Origin: Neobacillus drentensis
Lineage (GTDB): Bacteria; Bacillota; Bacilli; Bacillales; Cytobacillaceae
Direction of reading: 5' to 3'
Assembly: GCF_021560175.1 (NCBI RefSeq)
Contig: NZ_CP091110.1
Location: 3,276,001 to 3,340,000, forward strand
Length of the DNA: 64,000 nt
The notes below the pieces were generated by a model. That model made no database searches, had not been told where the DNA came from, and was given only the letters and a program-made list of their open reading frames with translations. The translations under genes and the position numbers were made by a program. Shown in pieces: positions 54,401 to 63,428 of the stretch. Within the stretch, counting starts at the first letter, position 1. Each line of letters opens with the position of its first letter.

Positions 54401-56031
54401 AAGTGACCCGCCTATTTCGATTGCATAACCGCTTTCTCCTTTCACTCCTGTTGGCAGCTATTTTTGGATGGAGTCTTTTTTCGATTCAGTGGAATGCCGA
54501 TTTATTTCATTCCGGCGGGATCCCAACCTTATGGCAAATCGTTGAAGGACTAGTTCATCCGGACCTATCCCCAGATGTTCTCATGCTTGGGCTGGAATCT
54601 GCGTGGATTACACTAGCATACGCCGTTGCCGGGATGTCCTTGGCGATTTTATATGCCTTTATTGTTGGGATTCTAGCATCAGGTGTATTAACTTCTACAA
54701 AGACTTCAAAATTGGTTTCAAAGGTGTTTTTTAGAGGTATTTTAGGATTTACGCGTTCGATTCATGAACTTATTTGGGCCTGGCTGTTTGTGGCGGCAGT
54801 GGGACTTTCCCCTTATGCAGCGATATTTGCCCTCGCCATCCCCTACGGTGGTATTTTGGGCCGGATCTTCGCTGATATGTTAAACGATGTTTCAAAGGAA
54901 CCGATTAAAGCCTTAAAAACATCAGGGGCTTCTAAGTTGCAAATTCTTATTTATGGCTACCTGCCATTGATTTGGGCAGATATGATTAGCTATACAATGT
55001 ACCGCTTTGAATGTGCGATACGTTCTTCAGCTATTATGAGCTTTATCGGGCTTGGTGGATTGGGCTACCAAATTCAACTGGCCCTTCAGGACTTAAAGTA
55101 CGATCGAGTTTGGTCATTTGTGTTTTTTCTGATCGGACTTGTCATTTTGGTTGATTTATGGAGCAATTTTGTCAGAAGAGCCTTAACGGAGCGAAAGAAA
55201 CAGCGAGGTTTTAGTCCTGGCTGGAGATCCGTCGTTTTTACCTTATTCCTTATCATTGGTTCATGGGTATTTATCAAAATAAGCGAAAATGCATCATTTA
55301 TCGAGCTGTTTTCTAATCGGAATATCGAAGCGGCGAAAAGATTTTTCGGCGGGCTTATTGGGATCGGTGTTGATCACCCAGCCTTTCTTGATGGAAAAAG
55401 CTGGTCCGCTGCCTTCAAGCTTACGATTGAAACACTGGAAATGAGTATTATGGCTATCGGGTTCGCTACCATTACCGCCTTTATTACGGTCGTTCCGGCC
55501 GCAAGGAACATCGCAAACGGCCAATTAACCGGGGATAAAAAAGGGGTTAATTGGCTGCTATTTGGTATAGTGCGGCTCGCTTATATTTTTTCCAGGGCAG
55601 TGCCTGAACTTGTTTGGGCGATGATGATTATCTTTATCTTTAAACCGGGTTTATTACCCGGTGCGATTGCCCTAGCCCTGCATAATTTTGGGATTCTAGG
55701 AAAGCTATGGGCTGAAGTAATTGAAGACATGGACTCCCGCCCCATTCGTAATTTAGCATCAGCGGGTGCATCTAAAACCGTATCCTTCTTTTATGGAATC
55801 CTGCCAATTATGATGCCTAGATTTCTTACCTACATCCTTTATCGCTGGGAAGTGATTATGAGAACAACGATTGTTGTGGGGTTTGTTGGCGCTGGTGGAT
55901 TAGGAATGGACTTTAAATTAGCCATGAGCTTTTTCAATTACACGCAAATTACCTTACTGCTCTTATGTTATATGATTCTCGTTGTTATAGCGGATTTTGC
56001 CTCTGAAAGCACTAGAAAAGCTGTTAAATAA
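54397..56031 (+). CDS. phnE: Fused double PhnE permease
   Basis: A 544-residue permease made of two PhnE units in tandem, each about 260 residues with roughly six membrane segments. The ATPase-docking EAA-like loops appear twice: LKTSGASKLQILIYGYLPLI and LASAGASKTVSFFYGILPIM. Conserved SFIGLGGLGYQIQLAL and GFVGAGGLGMDFKLAM close each unit. Many Bacillus operons have separate phnE1 and phnE2 genes; here they are one polypeptide. It overlaps phnC by 4 bp. Confidence 0.92.
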   Translation: MKVTRLFRLHNRFLLSLLLAAIFGWSLFSIQWNADLFHSGGIPTLWQIVEGLVHPDLSPDVLMLGLESAWITLAYAVAGMSLAILYAFIVGILASGVLTSTKTSKLVSKVFFRGILGFTRSIHELIWAWLFVAAVGLSPYAAIFALAIPYGGILGRIFADMLNDVSKEPIKALKTSGASKLQILIYGYLPLIWADMISYTMYRFECAIRSSAIMSFIGLGGLGYQIQLALQDLKYDRVWSFVFFLIGLVILVDLWSNFVRRALTERKKQRGFSPGWRSVVFTLFLIIGSWVFIKISENASFIELFSNRNIEAAKRFFGGLIGIGVDHPAFLDGKSWSAAFKLTIETLEMSIMAIGFATITAFITVVPAARNIANGQLTGDKKGVNWLLFGIVRLAYIFSRAVPELVWAMMIIFIFKPGLLPGAIALALHNFGILGKLWAEVIEDMDSRPIRNLASAGASKTVSFFYGILPIMMPRFLTYILYRWEVIMRTTIVVGFVGAGGLGMDFKLAMSFFNYTQITLLLLCYMILVVIADFASESTRKAVK

Positions 56032-56033
56032 GG

Positions 56034-56065
56034 AAAAAGCACATTTCATTAGAGATGTGCTTTTT
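56034..56065 (+). terminator. Terminator of the phnDCE operon
   Basis: AAAAAGCACAT and ATGTGCTTTTT form an 11-bp stem, directly after the phnE stop. Confidence 0.88.
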
Positions 56066-56293
56066 CTATGCTATTTAAAAACTATGTGTCCGCTAGTAAA
56101 TTGCTAGCTTTTTGTTAGCAGATGCTTCCTAAGGGATAAGCCACGCTACATACCACTATCCTAAGGCTGTTGTGGTTTACTCACCAACTTCCCCCAGCAA
56201 ATTTCCTCCAATTTTCCATATGTTAATTTTTCCATTTTATAGCACGTAAAGTATAATTGTTTTAAGGAAAATCTGAAAAATGGTGTGATGATA

Positions 56294-56968
56294 ATGTATA
56301 AAATAATGATTGTGGAAGATGATCCAAAAATTAGCCATATTATTTTCGAGCATTTAAAAAAATGGCGATTTAAACCATTGGAGACAAAAGAATTTGATCG
56401 ATTGGAACATCTACTGTTCGAATTCAACCCTGATTTGGTTCTACTCGATATCAATCTTCCCGACTATGACGGATTCTATTGGTGCAGTAAATTCCGTCAG
56501 ATTTCAAAGGTGCCGATTATCTTTATCTCCTCGCGAACTGAGACGATGGATATCGTAATGGCCATGAATATGGGTGGAGATGATTTTATTCAAAAGCCCT
56601 TTTCACTTGAAGTACTGATGGCTAAAATCACTGCACTCCTAAGGAGAACCTACACCTATCAACAAGAAGAGAATCCGTACCTTGAGCATAAGGGGGTAAT
56701 GCTTAATATGAATAAAAGAAGCTTGCGGCATCTTGACAACGAAATCGCTTTAACCAAAAATGAGTATCTAATCCTCTCCTTGTTAATGAGGAAGAAAGAA
56801 TCAGTTGTGAGTCGGGACGAGATCATGCAGGCACTATGGGAAAGTGAGAATTTTATTGACGACAATACGCTGACGGTCAATATTGCCCGCCTCCGTCGGA
56901 AATTGGATGACTTGGGATTAAAAGATTTCATTGTAACGAAAAAACGATTAGGATACATCCTATCATGA
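56294..56968 (+). CDS. OmpR-family response regulator, BceR-like
   Basis: A 224-residue response regulator with a receiver domain (VEDD pocket, phosphoacceptor Asp52 in LLDINLPDYDG, Lys in IQKPFS) and a winged-helix DNA-binding domain (ENFIDDNTLTVNIARLRRKL). It resembles BceR/GraR, which respond to cell-wall-active peptides. It overlaps the kinase gene by 4 bp. The third of several in-frame starts is best spaced from GGTG. Its target is probably the bceAB-like genes next to it. Confidence 0.88.
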   Translation: MYKIMIVEDDPKISHIIFEHLKKWRFKPLETKEFDRLEHLLFEFNPDLVLLDINLPDYDGFYWCSKFRQISKVPIIFISSRTETMDIVMAMNMGGDDFIQKPFSLEVLMAKITALLRRTYTYQQEENPYLEHKGVMLNMNKRSLRHLDNEIALTKNEYLILSLLMRKKESVVSRDEIMQALWESENFIDDNTLTVNIARLRRKLDDLGLKDFIVTKKRLGYILS

Positions 56969-57957
56969 CGTTTAAACAATATCTTTCCGATCAAAAATGG
57001 CTGTTGGTTACGTTTGCTATTTTACTAGTGATCATCTCTGTTCTCATAAGTGTGGACCCTAACCTGGAAGTCACGGTAAATAGCCTCCTATACTTAGTGG
57101 TTCTTGCAGGTATTTTCATAACTGTTTACTTCATAGGTTCCTATTTTTTTAAAAAACAACAATTAAAGCGATGGAAGGAATTCAACATGACTCAGGCAGC
57201 TTCCCTTACAAAAGCCAGCACCCATGAAGAAATAACCTATATCCAAGCAATACAACAGGTAAACGAAACCTATCTCCAACAAATTCACGAAATGAAAGAA
57301 GCATCCAAAGAACAACTAGAATTTATGACACACTGGTTCCATGAAATCAAAACACCGATTGCTGTTAGTCGATTATTGTTAGAAACGGAAATAGAATCTG
57401 CTAGTCTACAGGAGGAAATTAGTCGGATTGAGAGCTATGTAGAACAAGCCCTCTATTTCTCCCGACTCCATGAATTTAATAAAGATTACCTCATTCAGGA
57501 AGTAAGCCTCGAAAAATTAATTAAGCAAATAATAGCTGCAGAATCAAAAGCATTCATCGCCAAACGGATAAAAGTAATGGTTCCAAACACAAGCATGACA
57601 GTGCTTAGTGATAAGAAGGCATTAAGTTATATCATTCGCCAGCTCTTGCTTAATTCGCTCAAATACACACTGGAACAAGGGGAGATTACCTTTTCTGTTA
57701 ATCGAGAAACAAAACAATTACTCCTTGCTGATAATGGGATAGGGATTCCGGCAGAAGACCTGCCTAGAGTATTTGACAAAGGGTTTACCGGTAAAAATGG
57801 CCGGACATCACCACACTCGACAGGAATGGGTCTCTTCCTGGCCAAGAAAACAGCCGAGAAGCTTGGACATGAATTGATTCTTTCCTCAAAACCAAATGTT
57901 GGTACAGAGGCGGTCATATCATTTGGAACCCAGCCTGACGATTACTTTTCGATATAG
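56965..57957 (+). CDS. BceS-like intramembrane-sensing histidine kinase
   Basis: A 330-residue kinase with two close membrane helices (about 13-30 and 40-62) and almost no extracellular loop, as in BceS/GraS. The phosphoacceptor box is MTHWFHEIKTPIAVSRLL (His126), followed by the ATPase domain with LLNSLKYTLEQGEI, LLADNGIGIP and STGMGLFLAKKTAEKLG. Such kinases sense peptide antibiotics through their BceAB transporter. The 4-bp overlap with the regulator gene suggests coupled translation. Confidence 0.9.
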   Translation: MTFKQYLSDQKWLLVTFAILLVIISVLISVDPNLEVTVNSLLYLVVLAGIFITVYFIGSYFFKKQQLKRWKEFNMTQAASLTKASTHEEITYIQAIQQVNETYLQQIHEMKEASKEQLEFMTHWFHEIKTPIAVSRLLLETEIESASLQEEISRIESYVEQALYFSRLHEFNKDYLIQEVSLEKLIKQIIAAESKAFIAKRIKVMVPNTSMTVLSDKKALSYIIRQLLLNSLKYTLEQGEITFSVNRETKQLLLADNGIGIPAEDLPRVFDKGFTGKNGRTSPHSTGMGLFLAKKTAEKLGHELILSSKPNVGTEAVISFGTQPDDYFSI

Positions 57958-57959
57958 GG

Positions 57960-57988
57960 AAAGCAAGCCACTTTGGGCTTGCTTTTTA
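57960..57988. terminator. Bidirectional terminator
   Basis: AAAGCAAGCC and GGGCTTGCTTT form the stem between the convergent kinase and permease genes. Confidence 0.8.
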
Positions 57989-59902
57989 CATAACCTTAAT
58001 CATTTTTAAATAGCTTCTAGTTGTTACCCAGAAGTACGCTAAATAAATGAAAACATAGACGGCAAAACACAGGATAAACGGAAGAACCATGTCAATTTGT
58101 AAAAAATCAGCGAGGATAGAGAGAATCACCCCTGTGTTACAGACTGCAAGGATGATCGGTAAGATAAATACTAAACCAAGCTGCTTGTTAATTGATTTTT
58201 TAATTATTTTATCAGATATCCCAATCTTCGTTAATATGTGGTAACGCTCTTTGTCATTTGTAGCTTCCATAAGCTGTTTGAAATAAATCATACTCCCCGT
58301 AGCAAGCAAAAAAACGAGTCCGAGGAAAATGCCGATAAAAATCAGCAAACCATATGTCTCTAATCCATAGTGATACTTTTCATAAAAACTTGCAAAAATT
58401 GGCTGATTCTCAGCATATCTTAAGTGCTTTATATGTTTTTCGATGTTAGCATTAAGTTTCTCTGCTGTTTTATCAACGCTTGTTTTAACCATATAAAGTG
58501 TTTCTGGATTCCCTTCCTGTTTCAACTCCTCGTAAAGAGAATTACTAATGACGAGTGGAAATAACATCTCTCCCTGGTTAAGTAATGAAATATCCTTATA
58601 AGCTGTAATGGTAATGGAACGGTTCGCTGGTAAAGTAAGCTTTTTTCCTGAAAAGGGATCGGAATTACGGTCTAGGTTCCCGTCATAAAAGGCCATGGCC
58701 TCGTTTTTGCCTAAGTGGGTCCTATCCGTGATACCTCTTAGTTTCATCAATTCATGATATGTTTTTTCCGAAATTATCATAGTTTGGAAGAAATCAGGCA
58801 CTCTAGTTAAAGAGGAAACATCAGCTTTTATTGACAGATAGTCTACTTTTTTCTTATAAAGAATCTTTCTACCTAATGTTTTTTCAATCATGGTTTGTAA
58901 TTGATGATTTACATCTTCATTTTTCATATTAAACATATAGCTATACGGATTATTTAGTTCGGTTAGTTGACCAAGATGTCGATATAAACTATACGTGGTA
59001 ATACAGGCTATGAGTGTGACACTGCTTAAAAGGGAAATGACGGTCAAAATAAGCACATTCCCTTTGATTCTATAAAAAAGATTCGTAATACTAAGTAAAT
59101 TCTCTCCTTTTAAATAAAACCCGGTAGCTTTTTGGGCCAGTTTTAGCAGAAGAGCCACCAACGAGCTAAACGCGAAATAGGAACCTATCATTAATAATAG
59201 AATTGCTGGTACGAACCGGAAGGTCGGGTTGTTAACTATATCGTTGGGATTTAATAAAAGCGTATAGGCACTACCTATAAACATAAGCGAAAGGATGCTC
59301 TTTAACCAAGAAATAAGGGGAGAGCTCTCTCCTTTTTGTTCTGCTTTAAACAGCTCTGCTAATGAAAATCGGTAAATTAATCGGTAGCTTTGAAAGGATG
59401 TAAGCAGCGTTATCAAAAGAAAAACGGCTGTCGTCTGGATAAGCCCTCGCTCTTTAATCGTAAAGGCCGCCTCCAGCGAGAATCCCATCATCTTAAAGAT
59501 AATCATCGTAAACAGTTTTGAGAATAATAGACCGACAGTGATTCCGATAAAAAGAGCGAACACCCCCATAATCAAATTCTCATAAAACAGCAGCTGTCCG
59601 ATTTTTTTCTTACTCATTCCAAACAGTGCATACAACCCTACCTCTTTTTTGCGCTTTTTTGTAAAAAAAGCATTCGAATACCAGATGAAAATGGCCGAAA
59701 AGACAATCAGTATGACAGCGGCCGCTTGAAATGCCGGCTCTAGCTTCCCCCGTGTGACAGAGGAAGAAATCAACTGCTCATTGTACTGTAAGGAAACAAA
59801 CGTAAAATATATTGAAATACTAATGATCATCGAATATAGATAGATCACATATTGACGTAGATTTTTCAGTATATTTTTTCTGGCAAGACTAAACAGCGTC
59901 AT
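57986..59902 (-). CDS. BceB-like ABC transporter permease (FtsX type)
   Basis: A 638-residue permease with ten predicted membrane helices and a large extracellular domain between helices 7 and 8 (about 330-530), the BceB layout for peptide-antibiotic sensing and detoxification. FtsX-like parts are MTLFSLARKNILKNLRQYV and the last segment FVWVTTRSYLKMIKVM-like end. The chosen ATG is eight bases after GGAGG; the 33 upstream codons lie inside the ATPase gene. The two genes overlap by 14 bp. Confidence 0.88.
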   Translation of the reverse strand: MTLFSLARKNILKNLRQYVIYLYSMIISISIYFTFVSLQYNEQLISSSVTRGKLEPAFQAAAVILIVFSAIFIWYSNAFFTKKRKKEVGLYALFGMSKKKIGQLLFYENLIMGVFALFIGITVGLLFSKLFTMIIFKMMGFSLEAAFTIKERGLIQTTAVFLLITLLTSFQSYRLIYRFSLAELFKAEQKGESSPLISWLKSILSLMFIGSAYTLLLNPNDIVNNPTFRFVPAILLLMIGSYFAFSSLVALLLKLAQKATGFYLKGENLLSITNLFYRIKGNVLILTVISLLSSVTLIACITTYSLYRHLGQLTELNNPYSYMFNMKNEDVNHQLQTMIEKTLGRKILYKKKVDYLSIKADVSSLTRVPDFFQTMIISEKTYHELMKLRGITDRTHLGKNEAMAFYDGNLDRNSDPFSGKKLTLPANRSITITAYKDISLLNQGEMLFPLVISNSLYEELKQEGNPETLYMVKTSVDKTAEKLNANIEKHIKHLRYAENQPIFASFYEKYHYGLETYGLLIFIGIFLGLVFLLATGSMIYFKQLMEATNDKERYHILTKIGISDKIIKKSINKQLGLVFILPIILAVCNTGVILSILADFLQIDMVLPFILCFAVYVFIYLAYFWVTTRSYLKMIKVM

Positions 59903-60656
59903 ACTGACCGCCTCCAAGTGTTGACAGAATCGATAATATTTGTTGAAATAATTGTTCTCTGGTGCTTTCTCCTTTGTGAATTTCAGTGAATAAGGAACCA
60001 TCCTTTATAAAAATGACTCTTGAACAAAAGCTCGCTGCAAAAGGGTCGTGTGTTACCATTAAGATCGTAGTAAGTTGATTCTCATTTAATTTACTCAGTG
60101 TTTGCAGTAATTGGTAAGCTGAGGTTGAATCCAGTGCACCGGTAGGCTCATCGGCAAAAAGGATGGTCGGCCCGCCTATTAAGGCCCGACACACCGCTGT
60201 CCGCTGCTGCTGACCTCCCGATATTTCATAGGGATACTTATCGATAATGGCCTGTATTCCAAACCTTTCTGCTATTGTGTTCATCTTTTGCTTGATTTCA
60301 TGTTTCGGGCAATTTGTGAATACTAATGGCAGCATGATATTTTCAGCAACAGTTAATGTATCTAGTAAATTGTAATCTTGAAAAATAAATCCCAGCTTAT
60401 CCCTTCTAAATTCTCGCAATGGTTCTTCCTTCAGTTTTGTCAGTTCCATGCCTTCGATTCGAATAGACCCTGACGTAGGGGCTTCAATCGAGGAGAGTAC
60501 ATTTAATAATGAAGATTTCCCCGATCCTGAAGGCCCCATTACTGCAACAAATTCTCCTTTTGCTATATTTATATCAATCTCATTCAAGGCTGCAATCGTG
60601 GTTCGTTTTGCCCCAAAGACTTTATTTACTCCCTTAGCTTCTAAAACAAATTCCAT
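59889..60656 (-). CDS. BceA-like ABC transporter ATPase
   Basis: A 255-residue ATPase with Walker A GPSGSGKSS, Q-loop FQDYNLL, signature ISGGQQQRTAV and Walker B ILFADEPTGALD. The FADEPTGALD and NLLDTLTVAENIMLPL text is typical of the BceA/MacB group. It is the first gene of the transporter unit and converges on the regulator-kinase pair. Together they would make a peptide-antibiotic sensing and resistance module. Confidence 0.92.
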   Translation of the reverse strand: MEFVLEAKGVNKVFGAKRTTIAALNEIDINIAKGEFVAVMGPSGSGKSSLLNVLSSIEAPTSGSIRIEGMELTKLKEEPLREFRRDKLGFIFQDYNLLDTLTVAENIMLPLVFTNCPKHEIKQKMNTIAERFGIQAIIDKYPYEISGGQQQRTAVCRALIGGPTILFADEPTGALDSTSAYQLLQTLSKLNENQLTTILMVTHDPFAASFCSRVIFIKDGSLFTEIHKGESTREQLFQQILSILSTLGGGQYDAV

Positions 60657-60906
60657 TCCTACTCCCCCATTTCCAATTTCTCCATAGTTTTACTATAATG
60701 AAATCTCATATGCTTTACCATAATCAGTCCTTACACTTTGGAGGTTCAACCTTACATTTTTGTAAGGTTTGCGATAAACTTTCCGGAGCTGCTGATTTCC
60801 CACTATTTCCAATCAAGGAAATAATGGGATGTAATTGCTTGTTTTCGAACATTCCTTTGCTATACTCTAATATAGAATGACTTTTTAACCATTGGGGGTG
60901 AAATCT

Positions 60907-62073
60907 TTGCAAACAAAAAGGGCTTTACCGATATTATTTTTAGTTATGTTTCTCGTCATGATTGGATTCGGGATCATCATTCCGGTTTTACCTTTTTACG
61001 CGCAGGAAATTGGGGCTAATCCAACGGAACTTGGTCTATTGATGGCGGTTTATTCACTAATGCAGCTTATTTTTGCCCCAATATGGGGTCAGGTTTCTGA
61101 CCGAATCGGGCGAAAGCCGGTAATGATGCTTGGCATCGCTGGACTGGGACTCTCCTTCTTCATCCAGGCTATTTCCACACAATTGTGGATGTTATTTGCC
61201 GCGAGAATACTCGGCGGAATTTTATCCTCTGCTAATATGCCAACCGCGATGGCCTATGTAGCTGATATTACAACTGAGGAAAACCGTGGTAAGGGAATGG
61301 GGATTATCGGGGCAGCGACAGGCCTTGGCTTTGTTTTCGGGCCGGCAATTGGCGGCATCTTTTCAAAAATCAGCTTAAATATGCCTTTTTATCTGGCAAG
61401 TGGATCTTCGTTCATCACCCTAGTGCTTGTATTCATTTTATTGAAAGAATCCAAACGGAATGGGAGCGAATCTGTACAAAAGAGACCCGCTTTCTGGAAG
61501 GCGCTTAACGGACCCACATCGATTCTGTTTTTCGTTCAGTTTTTAATTTCACTCTCCCTTTCAGGGCTTGAAGCAACCTTTGCTTATTTTGCTGCTAAAA
61601 AAGCAGGTTTGGATGCCATACAGCTTGGTTATATTTTCATGATTATGGGCTTCGGCAGTGCACTCGTTCAAGGGGGATTGGTTGGCAGATTAACGAAGAG
61701 ATTTGGTGAGAGAGTAGTGATACAAGGCGGGATGATTGTTTCGGCCATTGGATTCGGGCTTATCTTGCTTGTCCAAAGTTTTACTACTGCTGCGATCTTT
61801 TTAACTATTTTTGGATTAGGAAATGGCGTCATCCGACCAAGTGTCTCTTCCCTATTGACGAAACTATCGACAGCAGGTCATGGGCGGGCTACTGGCTTGT
61901 TATCGTCATTTGATTCACTCGGCCGGATTATTGGTCCGCCATTAGGCGGATGGCTATTTTCGTTAACCATTGGACTGCCTTACATTTCGGGGGTCGTGAT
62001 TACAATTGTTGCCTTTGTGTTATTTCTGATCTTCCGACCTCAGGTGAATCCTGCGAAAATAACCAATCCTTAA
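60907..62073 (+). CDS. MFS multidrug-type exporter
   Basis: A 388-residue major facilitator with 12 membrane helices. Motif A GQVSDRIGRKPVMMLG lies between helices 2 and 3, and motif C-like GPAIGGIFS in helix 5 marks an antiporter (DHA1 type). Substrate unknown. The start is probably TTG at 60907, six bases after GGGGGTG; a TTG five codons earlier is less well placed. It is transcribed alone. Confidence 0.88.
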   Translation: MQTKRALPILFLVMFLVMIGFGIIIPVLPFYAQEIGANPTELGLLMAVYSLMQLIFAPIWGQVSDRIGRKPVMMLGIAGLGLSFFIQAISTQLWMLFAARILGGILSSANMPTAMAYVADITTEENRGKGMGIIGAATGLGFVFGPAIGGIFSKISLNMPFYLASGSSFITLVLVFILLKESKRNGSESVQKRPAFWKALNGPTSILFFVQFLISLSLSGLEATFAYFAAKKAGLDAIQLGYIFMIMGFGSALVQGGLVGRLTKRFGERVVIQGGMIVSAIGFGLILLVQSFTTAAIFLTIFGLGNGVIRPSVSSLLTKLSTAGHGRATGLLSSFDSLGRIIGPPLGGWLFSLTIGLPYISGVVITIVAFVLFLIFRPQVNPAKITNP

Positions 62074-62145
62074 TTTATAAGGCATATGTTGTGCGGACAT
62101 GCATAAAATGGGTTTGAGGATTCAAAAAAAATGAGGAGCATATAC

Positions 62146-62493
62146 ATGAAAAGAAAAACCCTTATCAGTGTTTTTTTCGTTGTGATTCTCTTAGGCTTTT
62201 CAGCTTATCTTGATTCACCATACTCATTCCTGAATAAAGACTATGCCTATTCAAATGATCAGCCCGCATCGGCCATTCCAGCAGAAGTGAAACCATCAAC
62301 GAACGTCCCGGAAACAGAAGAACGACTTGTGAAACGTAAAAAAGAGGATGGCTATATCCTAGAAACATATGAGGAATATGAAGTCTATAAAGACAAAGAT
62401 GGTCATATTTTAAAAAGTGAACCGACCGGCCAAACGGATACCCTTAAATATTGGGACTATAGCAAGAGTAGAGGAATTAGTAAAGACCGCTAG
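62146..62493 (+). CDS. Secreted or anchored small protein of unknown function
   Basis: A 115-residue protein with an N-terminal signal/anchor helix (LISVFFVVILLGFSAYL) and a charged, tyrosine-rich domain (DGYILETYEEYEVYKDKDG). I do not recognise it. The chosen ATG is six bases after GAGGAGC; an ATG five codons upstream is less well supported. It is followed by a terminator. Confidence 0.7.
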   Translation: MKRKTLISVFFVVILLGFSAYLDSPYSFLNKDYAYSNDQPASAIPAEVKPSTNVPETEERLVKRKKEDGYILETYEEYEVYKDKDGHILKSEPTGQTDTLKYWDYSKSRGISKDR

Positions 62494-62517
62494 AAAGAAT
62501 GCAGCGGTCTTTTTTTG
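62485..62517 (+). terminator. Terminator of the small anchored protein gene
   Basis: GACCGC and GCGGTC form a 6-bp stem overlapping the stop codon, followed by seven T residues. Confidence 0.75.
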
Positions 62518-62569
62518 TGTCTTAGAAATTTATTGATTTACTAGTTATGGATTTGTTTGTATGCCAGTT

Positions 62570-63400
62570 TTAGCGGGCCGAAAGTGCTTGCATATAATCA
62601 AACGAATAGTTTGCCATTGTCTGGATGTCACTGTATTTGGACTTTTTATCCGTCTTCATAACAACAGAGATGACTTCCTTATCCCCCTTTTTTAAATATT
62701 CAACCAATGTATGTTGTGCGGCATCCGTAAAACCAGGTTTCCCGGCAATTGCGTACGGCATGTTACGAAGCAGAGTATGAATCGTTTTCTCTTGCCTGCT
62801 TGTTCTAATTTTCGTCGTTTGTGTAGACAAGACTTTCAGCACGTTAGGATGCGAAATCGCTTCTTTGGTGATGAGCGCCATATCATAGGGGGTGGTGTAA
62901 TGGGCGGGATGATGTAATCCATTTGCTGTTACGAAATGGGTGTCTTTAAGTCCCCATTGTTTAACGGTCTGATTCATAAGTTCGGCAAATCCGGCTTCAC
63001 TGCCAGCCACATTTTCAGCAATTGCCACAGCGACATCATTTGCACTTAACAGTAATAAAGCCTTCATTGCGTCTTGTTTAGAAATCATTTCGCCTGCTGT
63101 CAGTCCGAAACAGATGCATTCTTGTTGTGCTGCATGTCGACTAACCGTTAACTTTTCCCCATCGTTCAAACGATTATCCAAAATTGTGGCAGTTAACACT
63201 TTCGTCATACTGGCAGGATATGCTTTTGAGTGGGCATGCTTGTCGTAAAGAATCTCGCCAGTCACTGCGTCGATGGCGACTCCATACTCCCCCACAATAT
63301 TGGGTGGCACTGCCTCAGCCGTACTCACCTTCTGTGACAACCCATTCAGGATGAAAAGGATTAAACTGGTTGTTACAACGAACTTCCGGATGTTGACCAT
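62570..63400 (-). CDS. D-alanyl-D-alanine carboxypeptidase (S11/DacF type) with altered KTG motif
   Basis: Exported penicillin-binding protein that trims peptidoglycan pentapeptides. The 276-residue protein has a signal peptide (about 1-28), SMTK (Ser64, Lys67) and SAN (119-121) motifs. The third motif, usually KTG, reads KPG (221-223, in IAGKPGFTDAAQ). It lacks the C-terminal PBP5 domain and amphipathic anchor of DacA, so it is a short, DacF-like or soluble form. The Thr-to-Pro change may reduce or alter activity. GGAGGA precedes the ATG. Confidence 0.88.
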   Translation of the reverse strand: MVNIRKFVVTTSLILFILNGLSQKVSTAEAVPPNIVGEYGVAIDAVTGEILYDKHAHSKAYPASMTKVLTATILDNRLNDGEKLTVSRHAAQQECICFGLTAGEMISKQDAMKALLLLSANDVAVAIAENVAGSEAGFAELMNQTVKQWGLKDTHFVTANGLHHPAHYTTPYDMALITKEAISHPNVLKVLSTQTTKIRTSRQEKTIHTLLRNMPYAIAGKPGFTDAAQHTLVEYLKKGDKEVISVVMKTDKKSKYSDIQTMANYSFDYMQALSAR

Positions 63401-63428
63401 GATGTTCCTCCAGTTTTACTAGTGCTTT

